Notes: generated by a model not told the origin, from the letters alone. Shown: positions 27,621 through 36,055, counted from the stretch's first letter. The stretch is 64,000 nt of DNA from Henriciella sp. (GCA_017642885.1 JAEPOM010000018.1:1-64000); one strand, 5' to 3'. Made by a program: numbers and translations.

Positions 27621-28090
27621 GCACCGCTCAGATTGGCAAGCACATCATTGGCGTCATAGGCGTCTGCGTTCTCGGGTTTTTGGCCGCTGCCTGTGATGAT
27701 CTCCATCACATGCTCGACCGGGCCGGATGACCCGCCAAGCGGCAAAGATATCCCAACACCGAGACCGACACTTGACCGACCGCCCGAGCTTGATCCGCCT
27801 CCGATTGAGACGGATGACCCGCCGCCAGCGAGCTCTCCAGTGTCAGAATAAGCGTTCACGACCAAAAACCATTCATCGCCTTTCTCAAGCGTCACTTCCG
27901 CGGCACGACGAAGCGCACGGCTGCGTGCGACGTCCATCGAATTGTCCCGATACGCGATCCGAAATCGATTGTTCTCAATCGGTTGGACGGAATAACCTTT
28001 CGCACTGTCAGAGCTCGCCGGACCATAAGGCACACTGGTCGCACAGGCTCCGAGGAGCGCCAGAGCTGAAACTGCAATCCATTTAGTCAT
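27617..28090 (-). CDS. CC0125/CC1285-family lipoprotein
   Basis: 157 residues. The lipobox LLGAC ends the signal peptide (MTKWIAVSALALLGAC, C16). The mature part has SVPYGPA and the family pattern GYSVQPIENNRFRIAYRDNS..VARSRALRRAAEVTLEKGDEWFLVVN, then a Gly/Ser-rich stretch (about 90-125). This family is typical of Caulobacter and its relatives, and its role is unknown. The start overlaps the previous stop by 8 nt (ATGACTAA), so translation is probably coupled to the upstream lipoprotein gene. Confidence 0.85.
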   Translation of the reverse strand: MTKWIAVSALALLGACATSVPYGPASSDSAKGYSVQPIENNRFRIAYRDNSMDVARSRALRRAAEVTLEKGDEWFLVVNAYSDTGELAGGGSSVSIGGGSSSGGRSSVGLGVGISLPLGGSSGPVEHVMEIITGSGQKPENADAYDANDVLANLSGA

Positions 28091-28571
28091 AGTCGTAATC
28101 CTTATAGTGTGAATAGCGCTCTTTTCGTTCGCCATCATAGGCGCGGTTTCTCTGCCAGCAACCGCAATCAGAGTCCCAGGTGAATGCTTCTCCCATTCCG
28201 TTCACCCGCAAATGGGATGACGAAAAAGATCCGCTCGAGGTGTTCCCATACATGTCCGCATAGCCGTCCCCGTCGCTATCGCACGTGTAAAAGCTACCCG
28301 TGTGCGTGCAACCGAAAGCGCCGACATATTGGCCATAAGAGTAGGATGAAGGCCAACCTGAATAGGATGAAAACCCTGATGGTGCATAATAAGCACCGTT
28401 ATACGCGTTGGTAAAAGCACCTGAGTTTGGAGCGTAGGCATTCGCTTCATAGGGCGCTTCTGCAAAACCCTGAGCCAACCCGGCGGAAATGGCTTCAAGA
28501 TCCGCCGTGGTGCAGGCTGAAGCCAGCAGGCAAGCGCTGGCTAGCGCGTACATCCGTGTTAAATTCTTCAT
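28083..28571 (-). CDS. Tyr/Gly/Ser-rich lipoprotein with a calcium-loop motif
   Basis: 162 residues. A lipobox ASAC (C20) ends a clear signal peptide. The mature part is Tyr-, Ser- and Gly-rich (SGFSSYSGWPSSYSYGQY region, about 67-86), then holds CDSDGDGYADMYG (about 97-109), an EF-hand- or thrombospondin-like acidic loop, and a charged tail ending DYDYD. Further cysteines occur in FGC and DCGCW. GGGAGG lies 5 nt before the start. It is the first gene of a two-lipoprotein operon. I do not recognise the family. Confidence 0.75.
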   Translation of the reverse strand: MKNLTRMYALASACLLASACTTADLEAISAGLAQGFAEAPYEANAYAPNSGAFTNAYNGAYYAPSGFSSYSGWPSSYSYGQYVGAFGCTHTGSFYTCDSDGDGYADMYGNTSSGSFSSSHLRVNGMGEAFTWDSDCGCWQRNRAYDGERKERYSHYKDYDYD

Positions 28572-28805
28572 ATTGTCCTCCCGCAGTTTCCCACAGCTGA
28601 ACCGTAGCCGACTCAACATGAACGCCAGCCAACACATTACACGAAGTTCATTCAGATAAGGTTCGCTAGACACGCTCACAGGACGGGGGACAGGCTTGGT
28701 GATCCGCAGTTACCAAGCTTCGTAGGCGTCCAGTAGCGAGGATTGCTAGTCCGAAACGGGCTCTACAGTCTTCGCGAACGTGCCGTGCTTCACGTGCACA
28801 TCGAG

Positions 28806-28840
28806 CGGACGGCGTTTTTTAAAAAGGGGAACGTCGTCCG
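28806..28840. repeat. Inverted repeat just after tyrA
   Basis: CGGACGGCGTT (28806-28816) and AACGTCGTCCG (28830-28840) pair over 11 bp with one G-T position, around a TTTT-AAAAA-GGGG centre. It begins 2 nt beyond the tyrA stop, and the minus-strand transcript has no U-tract after the stem. It may still stall or protect the hisC-tyrA mRNA 3' end. The rest of 28572-28805 shows no gene. Confidence 0.5.
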
Positions 28841-28841
28841 T

Positions 28842-29783
28842 TCATTTATCTGAGCTTGGATCAATATGCCGACGCCCGAAATCTGCTTCGGCCGTATCGA
28901 GCCCTGCATCGATAATCGCTTCCCGGATACCGCGCGCACGCGAAAACTCCTTCATCAGAGTCTCCCCGTCACCCCATCGGATGGCTCGCTGCAGCGCGGC
29001 AAGGTCTTCGCTGAACCGACCCAGCGTTTCGAGCACCGCATCCTTATTGTTCAAGAACACATCACGCCACATGGTCGGATCGGACGCTGCAATGCGGGTA
29101 AAGTCCCGAAAACCGCCTGCGGAATACTTGACCACTTCGCCCTGCTCTACGCTCTCCATATCATAGGCCGTCGACACGATATTGTACGCGATCAAGTGCG
29201 GAAGGTGCGAGGTGATCGCAAGCACGCGATCGTGGCGCTCCGGACCCATTGTTTCAACCCGCGCGCCAATGCGCTTCCAGAAATCTGTCAGCCGTTGGAC
29301 TGCGTCATCATAGGCCTCATCGCCGTCTTTCAGCGGTGTGAGAATGTTCCAGGATCCCTGAAACAAGCTGGCGAATCCGGCATCGGGGCCAGACTTCTCA
29401 GTCCCTGCGATCGGGTGTCCGGGGATAAGATGAACATCCGAAGGGCAATGCGCGGCCATATCGCGCGCCGCTGTGACTTTGACCGAACCGACATCGGTCA
29501 GGATCGCGCCGGGCATCAAGGCGTCCTTGATCAGCTCAGCCACCTCACCGAACACGCCGACTGGGGTGCAAAGGATGACGCAACTGGCGTCCCGCACCGC
29601 GTCCTGTGCGGTCTCGGTGACTTCTGCGCCGAGAACTCGGGCCGCGCGCGCTCGTACATCGGAAGACCCGTCCCACAAAGCCACGCGTTCAGCGCCGCCA
29701 TAGGCGTTCACCGCATGCGCGATGGAAGAGCCGAGGAGGCCAATGCCAAGGATGGCAAGCTTTTCGAATTGCACGTCGGACAT
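28842..29783 (-). CDS. tyrA: Prephenate/arogenate dehydrogenase
   Basis: 313 residues. The N-terminal Rossmann motif ILGIGLLGSSIA (about 10-21) binds NAD(P)+. The PDH domain shows DVGSVK (about 94-99), HLIPGHPIAGTEKSGPDAG (about 115-133) and ITSHLPHLIAY, the hallmarks of TyrA/TyrC enzymes. It oxidatively decarboxylates prephenate or arogenate in tyrosine synthesis. The ATG overlaps the hisC stop by one base (TGATG), showing tight coupling. There is no ACT domain, so it is the short, probably cyclohexadienyl, type. Confidence 0.94.
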   Translation of the reverse strand: MSDVQFEKLAILGIGLLGSSIAHAVNAYGGAERVALWDGSSDVRARAARVLGAEVTETAQDAVRDASCVILCTPVGVFGEVAELIKDALMPGAILTDVGSVKVTAARDMAAHCPSDVHLIPGHPIAGTEKSGPDAGFASLFQGSWNILTPLKDGDEAYDDAVQRLTDFWKRIGARVETMGPERHDRVLAITSHLPHLIAYNIVSTAYDMESVEQGEVVKYSAGGFRDFTRIAASDPTMWRDVFLNNKDAVLETLGRFSEDLAALQRAIRWGDGETLMKEFSRARGIREAIIDAGLDTAEADFGRRHIDPSSDK

Positions 29784-30862
29784 CAGCTTTTCGCAAACGC
29801 CTCTACAGCCGCGATGAGATCGTCATTCTGCTCTGTTGTGCCAATCGAGGCGCGCAAGCAGGTCGGCAGACCATATACATTCACGTTTCGGATAACGACG
29901 CCGCGACTACGAAGGAAAGCATCCGCCTCTGCGCTCGTGCGCCCAGGTGCGTCGGGAAATTCGATCAGAGTGAAATTTCCAACGCTCGGATAGGTTTTGA
30001 AACCGGCCTTCTCGACGGCGTCTCGTACCCGAATGAGCTCGGCTGAATTGTGGTCGACAGACTTTGCCTGGAATACATCATCATTGAGCGCAGCGATCCC
30101 AGCCGTCTGGGCGACGGCACTGACATTGAAAGGTCCGCGCGTCCGGTGAATGGCGTCGATCACGCTTTCCGGTCCGTAGGCCCACCCCAAGCGCAGCGCC
30201 GCAAGGCCGTGGATCTTCGAAAAGGTGCGCGTCATCAGCACATTTGAGCGCTCACCGGCCAGTTCCATTCCGGCGCTATAATCATTGTTGCGAACATATT
30301 CCGCATAAGCGCCGTCCAGCACGAGAAGCACGTTCTCAGGCAGGCCTTCGTGCAGCCGCTTCACATCAGAGTAAGGAATATAGCTCCCAGTTGGATTGTT
30401 CGGATTGGCCAGGAAGACAATTTTTGTCCGTTCATCCACGCGCTCGAGCATCGCGTCGACGTCCGTGGTCAGCTCCTTTTCGGGCGCGCTGCGGGTCTCA
30501 GCTCCAGCTTGCTGCGCCACCAGACGATAGACGAGAAAGCCGTGCTGGCTTTGCACAATATTATCACCCGGGCGCAGATAGGCGCGGCCTAGTAATTGGA
30601 AAATCTCATCAGACCCAGCGCCGCAAACAATACGCTCTGAATCAATGCCATACTTGGCTCCGATCGCGTTGCGGAGCGCCGCGGCAGATCCATCCGGGTA
30701 AAGCTCCATATGCTTGGCTGCCTCGACGACCGCGGCCTGCGCTGCAGGGCTACATCCCAGCGGATTTTCGTTCGACGAAAGCTTGTGCGCGTCGACCAGT
30801 TTCTCACCACCTTTGTAAGGCGTGATTTCGAGGATGTTCGGCAGTGGCTGCGGCCCAGTCAT
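29783..30862 (-). CDS. hisC: Histidinol-phosphate (aromatic) aminotransferase
   Basis: 359 residues, a PLP fold-type I class II aminotransferase. Visible are KLSSNENPLGCSPAA (about 27-41), NPNNPTGSYI near the middle, the PLP-Lys in TFSKIHGLAALRLGWAYG, and RASIGTTEQNDDL near the end. HisC uses glutamate and imidazole acetol phosphate. In an operon with tyrA, the enzyme probably also transaminates aromatic precursors, a common alphaproteobacterial pairing. I chose 30862 because GGAG lies about 7 nt upstream; the open frame extends further. Confidence 0.94.
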   Translation of the reverse strand: MTGPQPLPNILEITPYKGGEKLVDAHKLSSNENPLGCSPAAQAAVVEAAKHMELYPDGSAAALRNAIGAKYGIDSERIVCGAGSDEIFQLLGRAYLRPGDNIVQSQHGFLVYRLVAQQAGAETRSAPEKELTTDVDAMLERVDERTKIVFLANPNNPTGSYIPYSDVKRLHEGLPENVLLVLDGAYAEYVRNNDYSAGMELAGERSNVLMTRTFSKIHGLAALRLGWAYGPESVIDAIHRTRGPFNVSAVAQTAGIAALNDDVFQAKSVDHNSAELIRVRDAVEKAGFKTYPSVGNFTLIEFPDAPGRTSAEADAFLRSRGVVIRNVNVYGLPTCLRASIGTTEQNDDLIAAVEAFAKS

Positions 30863-30912
30863 AAGGGACTCCATGGTTGAGCGAGTTGACCTGCCGCCTA
30901 TGGCCGCGAAAA

Positions 30913-31068
30913 TCAAGAGCTTGCAGGATTTGCCCGGCCCTTGGTTCGGCACCTTTTTGAGCAAAATTTCACCTCGTCCCAATTTCGCTCCCACTTCTTT
31001 CGCCAGACAAATGGGCGCTGGCAGCCGAGGCAGGTCTTCTGGGGCAGGTGCGGTTTTTGGTGCGCCAC
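30913..31068 (-). CDS. DUF2256 zinc-finger-like small protein
   Basis: 51 residues from a GTG start. It contains [31 protein letters not shown], with paired Cys (C-x2-C and C-x3-C) that could hold one zinc; this is the whole DUF2256 domain. The start is placed 8 nt after the renalase-like gene because homologues have only a short basic leader before the first Cys; longer open frames reach 31176 inside the upstream gene. DUF2256 genes often accompany photolyase/cryptochrome or FAD oxidase genes, as here. Confidence 0.8.
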   Translation of the reverse strand: MAHQKPHLPQKTCLGCQRPFVWRKKWERNWDEVKFCSKRCRTKGRANPASS

Positions 31069-31075
31069 GGGTTTC

Positions 31076-32023
31076 TCAGAGCGCGTTAGCCAAGGCATTG
31101 GCGCTGAGAAATGCCGCTTCGACTTTGCTGCCAAGGCACCAATCTCCGCAAGCCGCGATCTGGAGATCGCGGTCAATCAGATAAGGCTCACCTACTGGGG
31201 TTGCGGTCGCGGCGTATCGCCATCTGTGTAGAACCTGATGCGTCGCTATTGAAAGGTCGATGCCGGCGAAATCCGAAGCCGTCAGCAAAAGCGCAGACTT
31301 CACTGCCTCTGGATCATCCTCCAAATGCTGTTCTGCCCATGTATTGTTTGATTGCACCAGCAGCGAGAAAGCGTCCTCGCGACCGGGCTTGGCCGAGTTG
31401 ATCGCCATCCAGCCAACCGGCGGCACACCAGATTTCAAGGCGCTCCATGGCAGGTCGAGGGCGGCATCAAACCCTAGCATCAAAGCAAAGCACCCCAGCA
31501 TTTCGACCTGAGACAGAGACTCCATGCCGCTAAAGCTCTTCGGAAACAGGATTTCAGTTTGCGGGGCAGGCGCGGTCGAGATGACCCAGTCGAACGGGCC
31601 ATGGATATCGCCCGACGCCTCCTGCAGGCGCCAGCCCTCCTGGCTCCGTTCCATCGCGTCGATCTTGCAGCCTGCGCGCACATCGAGGCCGCTAGCGAGA
31701 GACTTGCAAATGCTGTTCATGCCCGGCGCGGCGGCAAATCTCGCCTTGTCGGACACTTTCGCGTCCCCTTCGAGCTGGATTGTATCCGGCCACCCGGCGA
31801 CGCTGCCGGCTGTCACAAACGGCTTCAGGAATGCCTTGAACGCCTCGGTCTCTGCGGTGAAATATTGTGCGCCATGGTCAAATGCGTAGGGCGTCGCCCG
31901 GCGGGTCGACATACGTCCGCCGGGGCCACGCGCTTTTTCAAACACGGTGACAGAATGAGAAGCCGATAACCGCCTGGCCAGTTCCAGACCGGCCAGGCCG
32001 GCCCCGATAATTGCGAAATTCAT
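31076..32023 (-). CDS. Renalase-like FAD/NAD(P) amine oxidoreductase
   Basis: 315 residues. The FAD-binding motif [17 protein letters not shown] (about 3-19) is followed by [16 protein letters not shown] (about 27-42), the signature of bacterial renalase-like NAD(P)/FAD proteins, and by [11 protein letters not shown]-terminal block, [27 protein letters not shown], closes the FAD domain. Bacterial renalases oxidise 2- and 6-dihydro isomers of NAD(P)H. The DUF2256 gene follows directly on the same strand and is probably co-transcribed. Confidence 0.88.
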   Translation of the reverse strand: MNFAIIGAGLAGLELARRLSASHSVTVFEKARGPGGRMSTRRATPYAFDHGAQYFTAETEAFKAFLKPFVTAGSVAGWPDTIQLEGDAKVSDKARFAAAPGMNSICKSLASGLDVRAGCKIDAMERSQEGWRLQEASGDIHGPFDWVISTAPAPQTEILFPKSFSGMESLSQVEMLGCFALMLGFDAALDLPWSALKSGVPPVGWMAINSAKPGREDAFSLLVQSNNTWAEQHLEDDPEAVKSALLLTASDFAGIDLSIATHQVLHRWRYAATATPVGEPYLIDRDLQIAACGDWCLGSKVEAAFLSANALANAL

Positions 32024-32089
32024 GTTAGCTCTCTACTCGCTGCGCGATTGACATACGCCAAATCTCGCTGCGGCAAAGAGGATTTTTGA

Positions 32090-32434
32090 TTAGCTGCCGA
32101 TGGCCTGCTCGTTGCGCTCGCCCGTACGGATCCGCACAATGGTCTCAAGATCGGCCACGAAGACCTTGCCGTCACCGATCGTGCCCGTATTGGCCGCGGC
32201 AGTGATCGCCTCAACGACACGATCCACTTCAGCGCCGCTACAAGCGACTTCGACTTTGACCTTGGGCAACAGGCGGACTTCATATTCCGCGCCGCGATAC
32301 ACCTCCGTCTTGCCTTGCTGGCGGCCATAGCCCCGGACTTCGGAAACGGTCAGGCCAGAAACATCGGCCTCACCCAACGCATCGATCACAGCGTCAAGTC
32401 GGCTGGGTTTGAAGATTGCGGTTACGAGTTTCAT
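32090..32434 (-). CDS. P-II family nitrogen regulator
   Basis: 114 residues, the canonical P-II length. The T-loop keeps the uridylylation site Y51 in EVYRGAEYEV, and the signatures KLVTAIFKPSRLD (1-14), TVSEVRGYGRQQG and TGTIGDGKVFVADLETIVRIRTGE are intact. The protein senses 2-oxoglutarate and ATP/ADP and would control AmtB, GlnE or NtrB. GlnB and GlnK cannot be separated here. It overlaps the end of the upstream methyltransferase by 4 nt (ATGA); it is beside neither glnA nor amtB. Confidence 0.95.
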   Translation of the reverse strand: MKLVTAIFKPSRLDAVIDALGEADVSGLTVSEVRGYGRQQGKTEVYRGAEYEVRLLPKVKVEVACSGAEVDRVVEAITAAANTGTIGDGKVFVADLETIVRIRTGERNEQAIGS

Positions 32435-33270
32435 GTTTCCCCGGCTCCAGTAGTTTCGTTACGTATAGGCCTATCGGCTCTTCTCAGAAGGTCAATCGCT
32501 GTGTTTTCAACAGGCTGCGCCGCCTGTCGCCCTGCCAGTTTTCTAGGCATGACCGGCTTCGGTTTGCCCGCCTTTACAGCTTTCGTGACCGGCGCAGCCG
32601 CGCTGCCGCCGGGTTTGGAGTAAAGCCGCTTCACAGCCTCGACCAGCACAACACCTCCCAAACCAGGAAGAACCAGTTCGCCAGCGCGTTCCCAGGATTT
32701 CGATGCGCCGGTAATCAAACGCCAGTCGAGCGGCGGCATATGCACCGCTGTTGTGCTGGCGGTGACTTGAAACAAGCTGTCATTCAGGAACCGAACCAGC
32801 TGCTGCCGCGTCCAGGGGCGCCCATGGCCGAACGGCTTATTATCAGCGAGCGACCACATGCTGCGCCGATTGGTCACGGCCACAACAATGCGTCCCTCCG
32901 GTGCCAGAATCCGCCAAGCTTCTCGCAGGAGCTGGCGCGGACTGTCGGCCTCTTCCAGCGCGTGTAACAGGAAAACGCGATCAAACAGGCCTTCCGGGAA
33001 CGGCAATCGGTGTTCAGGCACGCTGCAGAGAATCTGTCCTTTCTCTGAGGTGTGCCGTACCGGCCCAATTTCTTCCGGGACTGCGCCGACGCATGTCGCT
33101 GCATCGTTCTGCCAAAGCGACAGCAACGGGCCCGGAAACCCTATGCCAAGCACGCGCATACCGTCGCACGGCCCCCAAAGATCTAGCATACGAGCGCCTA
33201 TCAAACGCGCGGCTGATCCGCCCAATCGCGATTGATAAAAAGCTTCGAGGGTTGCCGCAGGCTGGCGCAT
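32431..33270 (-). CDS. Class I SAM-dependent methyltransferase
   Basis: 279 residues. The SAM motif I is VLGIGFPGPLL (about 40-50), and a later FDRVFLLHALEEADSPRQLLREAWRILAPEGRIVVAVTNRRSMWS is the standard motif II-III region of methyltransferase type 11 proteins. The C-terminus is a basic, proline- and alanine-rich tail. The gene lies divergent from gloB, a widely conserved alphaproteobacterial arrangement whose substrate is unknown. Translation is probably coupled to the P-II gene. Confidence 0.85.
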   Translation of the reverse strand: MRQPAATLEAFYQSRLGGSAARLIGARMLDLWGPCDGMRVLGIGFPGPLLSLWQNDAATCVGAVPEEIGPVRHTSEKGQILCSVPEHRLPFPEGLFDRVFLLHALEEADSPRQLLREAWRILAPEGRIVVAVTNRRSMWSLADNKPFGHGRPWTRQQLVRFLNDSLFQVTASTTAVHMPPLDWRLITGASKSWERAGELVLPGLGGVVLVEAVKRLYSKPGGSAAAPVTKAVKAGKPKPVMPRKLAGRQAAQPVENTAIDLLRRADRPIRNETTGAGET

Positions 33271-33317
33271 ATGGCTCTAGTCTTTCAGTTCAATATCCAC
33301 CGTGGAGAGATGGGATC

Positions 33318-34079
33318 ATGCTGACCATACATCAATTCCCCTGCCTGAATGATAATTATGGCTACCTCGCTCATGATCCAGTCTCGGGCGAAACCGCTGC
33401 GATCGATACACCCGACGCCGACAAGTATCTCGCCGAAGCGGAGGCTAAAGGCTGGACCATAACAGCGATCTGGAACACGCACTGGCACCCGGACCATGCC
33501 GGCGGAAACCTGAGGATTAAAGACGCCACGGGCTGCGCCATTATTGGCCCAAAAGGCGAAGCCGAAAAGATTCCTGGCATCGATCGCGCGGTTGGAGGCG
33601 GCGATACGGTCGCGCTGGGCGGCCTGGAGGCGGCCATCATAGATGTCCCCGGCCATACACTGGGTCACATTGCCTTTCACATCGCAGCGGCCAGAACCGC
33701 CTTCGTTGGCGACGCTGTGTTCGCGCTTGGCTGCGGGCGCGTTTTTGAAGGCGACATGGCGATGATGTGGGCGTCGATGCAGGCAATTAAAGCGCTCCCG
33801 CCCGAGACCACTCTGTATTGCGCGCACGAATACACCCAGTCCAATGCCCGCTTTGCCGAGACCATTGAGACCGATAATGCGGCGCTGGCGGCCTATATCG
33901 CCGAGATTGATGAAAAGCGCGCCCGCGGCGAACGCACAGTGCCCATGGGTCTCGCCCGAGAGCTCGAGACCAATCCTTTCCTGCGCGCGGACGTGGCGGC
34001 GCTTCAGTCCGCGATGGGCCATCCCGGCGACGCTGCAGCGACCTTTGGTGAGATCCGCGGGCGCAAGGACCGGTTCTAG
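33318..34079 (+). CDS. gloB: Hydroxyacylglutathione hydrolase (glyoxalase II)
   Basis: 253 residues. The binuclear metal motif THWHPDHAGG (about 54-63), GHTLGHIAFH, VGDAVFALGCGRVFEGD and CAHEYTQSNARF (about 163-174) match glyoxalase II, with a C-terminal helical glutathione-binding domain ending GRKDRF. It hydrolyses S-D-lactoylglutathione to D-lactate and glutathione in methylglyoxal detoxification. The long open frame begins at 32901, but the true start is the ATG at 33318 (MLTIHQFPCLNDNYGYL). It is followed at once by the cupin gene. Confidence 0.95.
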   Translation: MLTIHQFPCLNDNYGYLAHDPVSGETAAIDTPDADKYLAEAEAKGWTITAIWNTHWHPDHAGGNLRIKDATGCAIIGPKGEAEKIPGIDRAVGGGDTVALGGLEAAIIDVPGHTLGHIAFHIAAARTAFVGDAVFALGCGRVFEGDMAMMWASMQAIKALPPETTLYCAHEYTQSNARFAETIETDNAALAAYIAEIDEKRARGERTVPMGLARELETNPFLRADVAALQSAMGHPGDAAATFGEIRGRKDRF

Positions 34080-34520
34080 GTGGCGGCGCTATCCGGCGAT
34101 CTCGGCGCGAATGAAATCATTCGCCTGCTTGACATGCAGCCACATCCCGAGGGCGGACACTATGCCGAAACCTTCCGTGCGAGCGGGCAGGGCAGGGCGG
34201 CCTCGACCGCGATCTATTACCTCTTGCAAGCCGACCAAGTTTCCGCCTGGCACCGGGTTGATGCCGACGAGCACTGGCTCTGGCATGCGGGCGGCCCCCT
34301 CGCGCTGACCATCTCGCCCGCTGACGGCAAGGGCGCTGAGGCCCATACTCTAGGCCCCGACTTGCGAGCAGGACAGCGCCCACAATTCAATGTCCCGGCG
34401 GATTATTGGCAGACTGCTGAAAGCCTCGGCGCCTGGAGCTTGGTGTCCTGCGTGGTCGCCCCCGCGTTTGAGTTTTCCGGGTTTGAGCTCGCCCCGCCGG
34501 ATTGGCGCCCGCAAGTGTGA
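34080..34520 (+). CDS. DUF985 cupin protein
   Basis: 146 residues from a GTG directly after the gloB stop. The cupin shows HPEGGHYAETFR (about 21-32), AIYYLLQADQVSAWHRVDADEHWLWHAG (about 44-71, carrying the metal-type His and Glu) and GAWSLVSCVVAPAFEFSGFEL. These are the conserved blocks of the DUF985 family, predicted isomerase-like cupins of unknown function. It is co-directional with gloB and overlaps pgsA by one base (TGATG). A start a few codons later is possible. Confidence 0.88.
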   Translation: MAALSGDLGANEIIRLLDMQPHPEGGHYAETFRASGQGRAASTAIYYLLQADQVSAWHRVDADEHWLWHAGGPLALTISPADGKGAEAHTLGPDLRAGQRPQFNVPADYWQTAESLGAWSLVSCVVAPAFEFSGFELAPPDWRPQV

Positions 34521-35086
34521 TGACCCAACCGCATTCCTATTCCTGGCTGCCCAATGCGTTGACCCTCGCCCGGTGCGGATTAGCGGTATGGGTGGGGTGG
34601 CTGATTTACACATATCCAGCCCTTTCCTTTTGGCCCTTCCTGGCCTTTGTCGGCGTGGCGCTGACGGATTTTCTGGATGGGTTCGCCGCGCGGCGGCTGA
34701 ACGCGGTTTCGGCGTTCGGCGCTTTCCTCGACCCTATCGCTGACAAATTGCTTGTCGGGATCAGCCTGGCGGCCCTCACGATCACACGCGACGGCTTGCT
34801 CGCATTGGCCATCCCGACACTTGTGATTGTGGTGCGAGACTTTACCGCGACCGGCCTGCGCCTGATGCCGGAAGTCGAGATGCCGGTCTCGCAGCTCGCC
34901 AAGTGGAAGACGGCGATCGAGATGCTGGGGATTGGCGCACTCTTGCTCGCAAACGCCCTTTTCAGCGCCGCGCTATGGGTCGTAGGCCTTGTTCTGGTCT
35001 GGATCGCAGCGGCCCTCGCCGTCTACACGCTCGGCCTCTATGTCGGCGCGCTCATCGCAAACCAAAACGACCGCGCTAGCAATTAG
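34520..35086 (+). CDS. pgsA: CDP-diacylglycerol-glycerol-3-phosphate 3-phosphatidyltransferase (PgsA-type)
   Basis: 188 residues with five or six membrane helices. The CDP-alcohol phosphotransferase signature DG-x2-AR-x8-G-x3-D-x3-D is exact in DGFAARRLNAVSAFGAFLDPIADK (split here by its spacing, residues about 54-77). WLPNALTLARCGLA at the N-terminus is typical of PgsA. It makes phosphatidylglycerol phosphate in the inner membrane. The start overlaps the cupin stop. A closely related CDP-alcohol transferase cannot be excluded. Confidence 0.88.
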   Translation: MTQPHSYSWLPNALTLARCGLAVWVGWLIYTYPALSFWPFLAFVGVALTDFLDGFAARRLNAVSAFGAFLDPIADKLLVGISLAALTITRDGLLALAIPTLVIVVRDFTATGLRLMPEVEMPVSQLAKWKTAIEMLGIGALLLANALFSAALWVVGLVLVWIAAALAVYTLGLYVGALIANQNDRASN

Positions 35087-35095
35087 CGCGGTCGT
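35067..35095 (+). terminator. Strong hairpin across the pgsA stop codon
   Basis: ACGACCGCGCTA and TAGCGCGGTCGT form a perfect 12-bp stem with a 5-nt loop, and the TAG stop sits at the start of the 3' arm. It is followed by TCTCGTTCC rather than a clean T-run, so it is terminator-like and may need a factor. A second inverted repeat, CCAGCGCG/CGCGCTGG, lies at 35107-35143 around an exposed GGGGGAGGA. Confidence 0.55.
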
Positions 35096-35289
35096 CTCGT
35101 TCCGGGCCAGCGCGCCATAAAGGGGGAGGAATTACCGCGCTGGTTGCCTGCAATTCACGCCGGAAAAGGGGACACCCGGCATGGCTGTCTATTTGGCATG
35201 TGAGGCTTTAACGCCCATTTAATTTTCCCGCCTAAATTGTGCCACCCGCCGATCCAAATGACGCCCGGATTGCGCGTCAAACAGATCTC

Positions 35290-35388
35290 ATGAAACAGAT
35301 TTGGCATCGATACGGGCTTCTCATGCTCTTGCTATCAGCGATCGTCTTTATGACCATGCCGGCTCTGTTCGCCTTTGCCGGTGGGTGA
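35290..35388 (+). CDS. Putative 32-residue single-helix micropeptide
   Basis: An ATG-to-TGA frame encodes 32 residues: a short basic start (MKQIWHRYG), then a nearly continuous hydrophobic stretch ending FAFAGG, suited to one membrane helix. It fills an otherwise empty 300-nt gap and stops one base before the end of the Nudix gene on the other strand. No good ribosome site is visible, so it may be a chance frame. The rest of 35096-35289 shows only inverted repeats. Confidence 0.35.
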   Translation: MKQIWHRYGLLMLLLSAIVFMTMPALFAFAGG

Positions 35389-35913
35389 TCACCACATCAG
35401 AGACTGTGCGTCACCGTTGAGCAGTTCGCGCAGACGCCGCTGCGTCCCCGGCGTGGCGTCATCGGGTAAAGCGCGTGGATCGCACCAAATAATCTCGGAT
35501 ATTTCTCGCCCAATCGGGTCGCCGCAATGCTCCCAGTCCTGACTGCTGACGCGGTAGAGCAGGACGTGATCGTTTCTGAAGACCCTGTGATTGGAAAACA
35601 CGCCGAGCAGTTCCGGATTACCCGTGACTTTCACGCCGCCTTCTTCTTCCAACTCTCGGCGCAGCGACAATTCAGTGGTCTCACCCCGCTCGACTCCGCC
35701 GCCCGGCAGGAACAGCCCCTTAGTGTAAGTGTGGCGCACCAACAAAACCTGACCGTGCGCGTCCTCAACGATGCCCCGCACCCCGAGCGTCATCGGTCGG
35801 GACAGGCGAAACCAGGTCCGAAACAGCTGGGATCTCAGGTCAAACAAGATGCGACACCACGTTTTCAGTTTCAGGGCTCGCCAAATCGATAAAGACAGTC
35901 TAACAGGACGCAA
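35389..35913 (-). CDS. Nudix hydrolase
   Basis: 174 residues. The Nudix box GxxxxxExxxxxxxREUxEExGU is met by GGVERGETTELSLRRELEEEGGV (about 72-94, with the REL-EE metal ligands), preceded by VLLVRHTYTKGLFLPGG. The N-terminal 35 residues are basic, with a possible amphipathic helix. The substrate may be a nucleoside diphosphate derivative but cannot be named. It is convergent with the pgsA-side micro-ORF. Confidence 0.9.
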   Translation of the reverse strand: MRPVRLSLSIWRALKLKTWCRILFDLRSQLFRTWFRLSRPMTLGVRGIVEDAHGQVLLVRHTYTKGLFLPGGGVERGETTELSLRRELEEEGGVKVTGNPELLGVFSNHRVFRNDHVLLYRVSSQDWEHCGDPIGREISEIIWCDPRALPDDATPGTQRRLRELLNGDAQSLMW

Positions 35914-35935
35914 GTTTTATTGAGGGGCTGTCGCC

Positions 35936-36022
35936 ATGATCCACGCATCTATCTGGGCCATTCTGGCAACTGTAGCTGTTTTTGGAATTCTCAATCTGAT
36001 CGATTTCCGTCGTATCGATTAA
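35936..36022 (+). CDS. Putative 28-residue single-helix micropeptide
   Basis: ATG-to-TAA frame of 28 residues: MIHASIW, a hydrophobic run (about 7-22), and a charged end NLIDFRRID, the profile of a small inner-membrane peptide with a positively charged C-terminal side. GAGGGG lies 8-9 nt before the start. It ends 33 nt upstream of the pteridine-reductase-like SDR and could be co-transcribed with it. Ribosome profiling would be needed to confirm it. Confidence 0.45.
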   Translation: MIHASIWAILATVAVFGILNLIDFRRID

Positions 36023-36055
36023 GCGGAATATCCTCGCCGACATAGGAGGATTTCA

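Noticed and set aside
28866-29993. A 375-residue plus-strand open frame
   Set aside because: It runs antisense across tyrA and hisC, both of which have clear motifs and a coupled start.
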